Assembly (NCBI GenBank): GCA_029237825.1
Contig: JAQZBQ010000009.1
Coordinates: forward strand, 147,725 to 211,724
DNA from: Bacteroidota bacterium
Lineage (GTDB): Bacteria > Bacteroidota > Bacteroidia > B-17B0 > Aurantibacillaceae
Length of the DNA stretch: 64,000 nucleotides
Direction: 5' to 3'
Shown here one piece after another: positions 61,401-64,000 of this stretch. Every line of letters begins with the position of its first letter. The first letter of the stretch is position 1. A program made the position numbers and the translations under genes. The notes below the pieces were generated by a model that saw only the letters and a list, made by a program, of their open reading frames with translations, was not told where the DNA came from and searched no databases.

Positions 61401-62905
61401 ATATCTGTTTCAGGCTCGTAATAAATTAAACCGAAGATTGCCATTTTAAAAATGATTGGCCTCAAATCTACAGCGAGGTACTTAATGTATTTGGCGAAAT
61501 CTACAGTGGTGAAGGTGAGTTGATTTCCATTATTATTATAATAGTCGCTCATTTTGGTAACCGGACTCACGTTTTCAGATCCCTTAATGGCTTCTAAACG
61601 TCCACTGGAGAAGAAATCCTGCGATTCAAAAAATGCTTCACCCTGTGTGTTGTTAGGGAGAAAATTAAATTGCATTTTAGGTTCGTCAATTTTCCATACT
61701 AACTGTTCAAAATACATGTCAACCTTGTGAAATGTATTGAAATATGGCGACTTTTCAAGCCCGTCGTCGGTTCTTAACAGGGTTACAGTTTTTTGTTCGA
61801 CCTGATATACAAAACTTAGGCCTGGATGAATGATGGAATCTTTTTCCAAATAGAATTTCACCGCTGCAGGCTTGGCGTTTATTTTGTCTTTTGTCATAGA
61901 GAAAGAACGGGCAGACAATTCTAAAAATTTTACGTTATTTCGCCTGAATATGATTTTAGCAGGATTGGTTGCATTTCCCGATCCCACGAATTTATTACCA
62001 CGCATTCCAAATCCACCATCATAATCAACATCAGGATAAATATTTTTAACAACCAAACGTTTACTGTAAGAATCGAATCTTGGATAGGTAGGTTCTCTGT
62101 TTTCCGTAACAATTTTGTCGGTAATTCGACCTTTTTGTGGCACATCGAAATATTGCTTTCCAACAAATGTTGCTGAATCTGAAGTGTATCCACCGGTTTT
62201 GCAATCTAAAGACACCCTAATTAAATCTGCATAAACATCATCGCCTACACCTGTACGTTTCCAGCTAAGCCGACCGCCTTTGCCAACAAATCTTCCCCAG
62301 GATGGATAATAAATTCCCTGGATGTTTTCTATCGAAATGGAATCTCCGCGCGGGCTTGCGCCTACTAGGGTAAATTTAGGAAATACTACTTTGGGCAGAG
62401 AGTCAAATTCAAATTTGTAATTGGTTTCCACGCTTCGGTAACTATATGTGGGTGATTTATAGAAGACGTTATTAGCGAAAATATTTTCACTCATTTCGAG
62501 GTATTCACCAAAGTTCTTAAGGTTTTTAGAATTAAAGATTTTTTCAATGCATAACTGCCAGTTATCGAACACTTCCGGATTTTGTTTCGAATTAATAAAA
62601 TTTACGACGGCATTTAAATAGCTGATAAAATAAGGGTAAGGCTTCAGTTTTCGCTGAAGCATAACATTACTGGTTTTATAAACCGCCGCTCTGTATTTGC
62701 TTGAAAAGTCAGGCGATTTCCACACCTTTTGAAAGTTTAAAACATATTCTTCCGCGTCCTTTTTATTGGCTGAAAAATCATAAAAATATTCATTCAGTTC
62801 CTTGATATATTTTACTGAATCTGAACTGAACTGGTTTAATTTTTGAGCATTTGCTGCCGTTACAACAAAAAGGAACAAGAAGGCTAAAGCAATTTTTTTG
62901 ATCAT
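58436..62905 (-). CDS. Large conserved exported protein of unknown function
   Basis: This 1489-aa protein has a signal peptide (IALAFLFLFVVTAANAQ). There are no membrane helices or known enzyme motifs. It consists of repeated beta-strand segments such as WGRFVGKGGRLSWKRTGVG, FSSGRLEAIKGSENVSP and FEFHGKDFVFDYDMFKVKM, with 'barrel or jelly-roll' periodicity resembling LptA/LptD-like or AsmA-like envelope proteins. I recall proteins of this kind as widespread in Bacteroidota, but I cannot name a family. It could be an outer-membrane-associated scaffold. It stands alone, minus strand, divergent from yajQ. Confidence 0.7.
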   Translation of the reverse strand: MIKKIALAFLFLFVVTAANAQKLNQFSSDSVKYIKELNEYFYDFSANKKDAEEYVLNFQKVWKSPDFSSKYRAAVYKTSNVMLQRKLKPYPYFISYLNAVVNFINSKQNPEVFDNWQLCIEKIFNSKNLKNFGEYLEMSENIFANNVFYKSPTYSYRSVETNYKFEFDSLPKVVFPKFTLVGASPRGDSISIENIQGIYYPSWGRFVGKGGRLSWKRTGVGDDVYADLIRVSLDCKTGGYTSDSATFVGKQYFDVPQKGRITDKIVTENREPTYPRFDSYSKRLVVKNIYPDVDYDGGFGMRGNKFVGSGNATNPAKIIFRRNNVKFLELSARSFSMTKDKINAKPAAVKFYLEKDSIIHPGLSFVYQVEQKTVTLLRTDDGLEKSPYFNTFHKVDMYFEQLVWKIDEPKMQFNFLPNNTQGEAFFESQDFFSSGRLEAIKGSENVSPVTKMSDYYNNNGNQLTFTTVDFAKYIKYLAVDLRPIIFKMAIFGLIYYEPETDIITIRPRLFDYTKNLKHQKDYDIITIHSVFPNNNNATMSLLNNTYDITIRGVENILLSDTQKVFIFPKRNELVLKKNRTIEFSGTVASGKFEFHGKDFVFDYDMFKVKMKTIDSCRIYVVSKEPDVNGNYLFKRVQTVIENLNGELRIDAPKNHSGYGKAPTFPQFQSFKESYTFYDKKSIFKGVYDRDKFYYKLDPFTMDSLDNFRNEGLVFEGEFSSADIFPTFREQLSLQPDYSLGFVRKTPPGGFQVYGGKAKFENEIKLSNKGLRADGDLNYVTSTTKSKDFIFFPDSMNTMANSYDIKEQIDPIEFPQVHGDTVYVHWMPYKDFMNATNKASPFKTYNNTCTFKGKYTLSPQELHGNGTVDMVKADLVATNILFKQHQYFSDTADFHLKAIDEEGITFASKNVNAKMDLQKRVGDFVANGDATIVEFVKNQYIAYMERFKWFMDSEEIQLGDETKKLNGSAENALDLEGPQFISVHPKQDSLRFLAPAAKYNLRKCIISCINVPFINVADARLYPDSGKVTIFRNAVMDTLKNTVILANTVTKYHTIRNVTANIFGLRSYIATGDYQYLDENNKPYLIKFNTIKPDTSGQTVSEGDISEEAKFQFNDYFSFAGKVYLFASNKFLTYDGGTKIVHACGKISKAYLKFNGEIDPKEILIPLPAKTTDMNGKPVGSAIIYGQDTNMVYSSFVSLRGGRKDVDVIGADGYLGFDKESREYRITNKEKFVEQSLPGNYISLNTDNCKVYAEGKMDLGADLGQVQFNTIGIATHSSINDSATFELMSTIDFFFDKGALKKMIKDVEVYNNTLQPIDFSNKVFNKGITEILGKEKGDKVISDLNLNGSIKRFPDEFEKTFLITNTEMRYDKTSRSFISTGPIGLGAINKTEIYRQVPGYIQIQRKKGGDNFTLYFELDPQTWYYFYYFKGVMSVVSSSAEFNNAIKELKSKDKKQDVKSGPSFQFTTASPSKRDMFLRKMKQANATVED

Positions 62906-63059
62906 GAAAAAACGATGTTAATATTCAAATATATCGATTGAAATCCATAACTGTTACACATTTTACAAACAATGTTCTTACGCTTTAACGATTTTTCTCA
63001 ATCGTCCCATCGTGTTCTTATTTTTGTATTTTTGAATTCAAACTTACAAAAAGCGAATT

Positions 63060-63548
63060 ATGCCATCATTTGATATCACAAGTAAAGCAGATCCTCAAAC
63101 CCTTGACAATGCAATCAACGTAGCAAAAAAGGAAATATTAAACCGTTTTGATTTCCGCGATTCCAAGAGTGAAGTTGAATTGAATAAGAAAGATTTAGTT
63201 ATTAGTATTGTGACCGAACATGATATGCGTTTAACAGCTATAGTTGATGCCATTCATAGCCGTATGATAAAACAGGGGTTGGACCCACGATGCTTAGACG
63301 AAAGTAAACCGCATTATCCATCGGGGATGGTGATAAAAAAAGAAATTAAAATCCGTCAGGGAATTGAAAAGGAGACATCGAAAAAAATTTTAAAAGATAT
63401 AAAAGATAGTAAAATCAAGGTAACCGCGCAGGTGATGGATGATATCATTCGAGTCTCCAGTAAAAGTATAAATGATTTACAAGCAGTAATTGCCTTGTGC
63501 AGGAAGGGAGATTATGAAGTTCCTTTACAATTCATAAATATGAAATAG
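63060..63548 (+). CDS. yajQ: YajQ family cyclic-di-GMP-binding/nucleic-acid-binding protein
   Basis: This 162-aa protein is the standard length of YajQ. It begins MPSFDITSKADPQTLDNAIN and includes NRFDFRDSKSEVEL, QGLDPRCLDESK and IKVTAQVMDDIIRVSSKSIN, ending VPLQFINM. It has two alpha/beta domains that bind nucleotides. Some members bind cyclic-di-GMP and act in signalling. It has no operon partner here. The gap of ~150 bases upstream is AT-rich. Confidence 0.95.
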   Translation: MPSFDITSKADPQTLDNAINVAKKEILNRFDFRDSKSEVELNKKDLVISIVTEHDMRLTAIVDAIHSRMIKQGLDPRCLDESKPHYPSGMVIKKEIKIRQGIEKETSKKILKDIKDSKIKVTAQVMDDIIRVSSKSINDLQAVIALCRKGDYEVPLQFINMK

Positions 63549-63686
63549 TAGCGCTCGCTTCCTGAAGCAAGAGAAGTCGGCATCTTTTTCATCGTTAATA
63601 AAAGGAAATTTTGTAAAAATAATGTGCACTAAATCAATGGTTTACAGTAAATAATTAATTTCTTAAAAAAAACTTTAAAAATTGTC

Positions 63687-63716
63687 TTGCTGATAAAGAA
63701 AAAGTGATTAAATTTG
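63687..63716 (+). promoter_or_regulatory. rRNA operon promoter P1
   Basis: TTG at 63687-63689, a 19-base spacer and TAAATTTG at 63709-63716 match the Bacteroidota vegetative promoter exactly (TTG-N19-TAnnTTTG). It is followed by GCAGCCCG. Confidence 0.8.
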
Positions 63717-63792
63717 CAGCCCGTTATTTGATAAGGTTGTTGAAGTAGAGAGAAGAGGAGCTAAAAATATTTTTAAGAAATTTAAAAATAAA

Positions 63793-63824
63793 TTTGGTGG
63801 AGAGAAAAAGAGTTAGTACTTTTG
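63793..63824 (+). promoter_or_regulatory. rRNA operon promoter P2
   Basis: TTTG at 63793-63796, a 20-base spacer and TACTTTTG at 63817-63824 match the same consensus, with GCAACCCGC after it, resembling P1. Tandem promoters of this kind are typical of rRNA operons. Confidence 0.8.
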
Positions 63825-64000
63825 CAACCCGCAAATGAAAATAGCGGACGTTCATTAAGAGATTTGAGAGTTAGATCAGGCTAAAACCTGAGAGACTTAA
63901 GAAAATATTAGGCTGGTGCAAACTGGTCGAGTTCTTTGAAAAAATTGAAACCAAAAAATGTAGCAGGTAACTCTAAAAATAAAAGAGAGTACATCTGAAT
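63825..64000 (+). other. Probable 16S rRNA leader, truncated by the window edge
   Basis: No gene is seen after P2. The sequence contains GTTCTTTGAAAAAATTG at ~63930-63946, a leader motif seen upstream of 16S rRNA in Bacteroidota. The 16S gene itself must start beyond 64000. The gap 63549-63686 before P1 holds nothing else recognisable. Confidence 0.65.

Overview
The window comes from a member of the Bacteroidota, probably an uncultured relative of the Flavobacteriales or Sphingobacteriales. The evidence is the AT-rich base composition, promoters with the -7 consensus TAnnTTTG, SpvB/RHS proteins of the Bacteroidota type, many short lipoproteins, and the large signal-peptide proteins. No RNA gene lies wholly inside. 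The last 300 bases hold the tandem promoters and leader of what looks like a ribosomal RNA operon that starts just past the right edge.

Positions 3-5484 (+) and 37860-41987 (-) carry two halves of a type II secretion/type IV pilus-like machine. The plus half is the GspE tail, GspD secretin, GspL-like, GspM-like, an FnIII lipoprotein and GspC-like. The minus half is a YwqK-like protein, a GspK-like protein, two pseudopilins and GspF. A tyrosine recombinase is packed directly behind gspF. Between the halves lies 32 kb of surface and toxin genes: an HMA-like small protein, a 2059-aa Ig/PKD/beta-helix protein, an OmpH-like lipoprotein, an SpvB-type protein that appears split in two, and a 3810-aa RHS protein with an inserted beta-propeller and a polymorphic tail. 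A small lipoprotein that may be an immunity protein follows. On the opposite strand lies a displaced RHS tip with its own lipoprotein partner. The surface proteins may be cargo of the secretion machine, but this is inference.

Positions 42108-56740 are an accessory, defence-rich region. It holds an XRE regulator, two stretches that look like integron gene cassettes with attC-like sites (one carrying a nuclease-SIR2 fusion), and receiver proteins. It also holds an operon coupling an alpha-oxoamine-synthase/GNAT fusion to a STAS-like protein, a histidine kinase and a LuxR-type regulator. Next come a decayed LexA-like gene and a ubiquitin-like conjugation operon (Ubl, E2, and a JAB-E1-DUF6527 fusion).

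Positions 56741-64000 return to core genome. They hold a 300-bp-period tandem duplication ending in two terminators, era, a 1489-aa conserved exported protein, yajQ and the rRNA leader.

The strongest candidates for something not yet described are the nuclease-SIR2 gene in an attC-bounded cassette, the compact Ubl operon with a triple-domain E1, the signalling operon built around an oxoamine synthase, and the split/propeller-inserted RHS locus between two halves of a secretion system.
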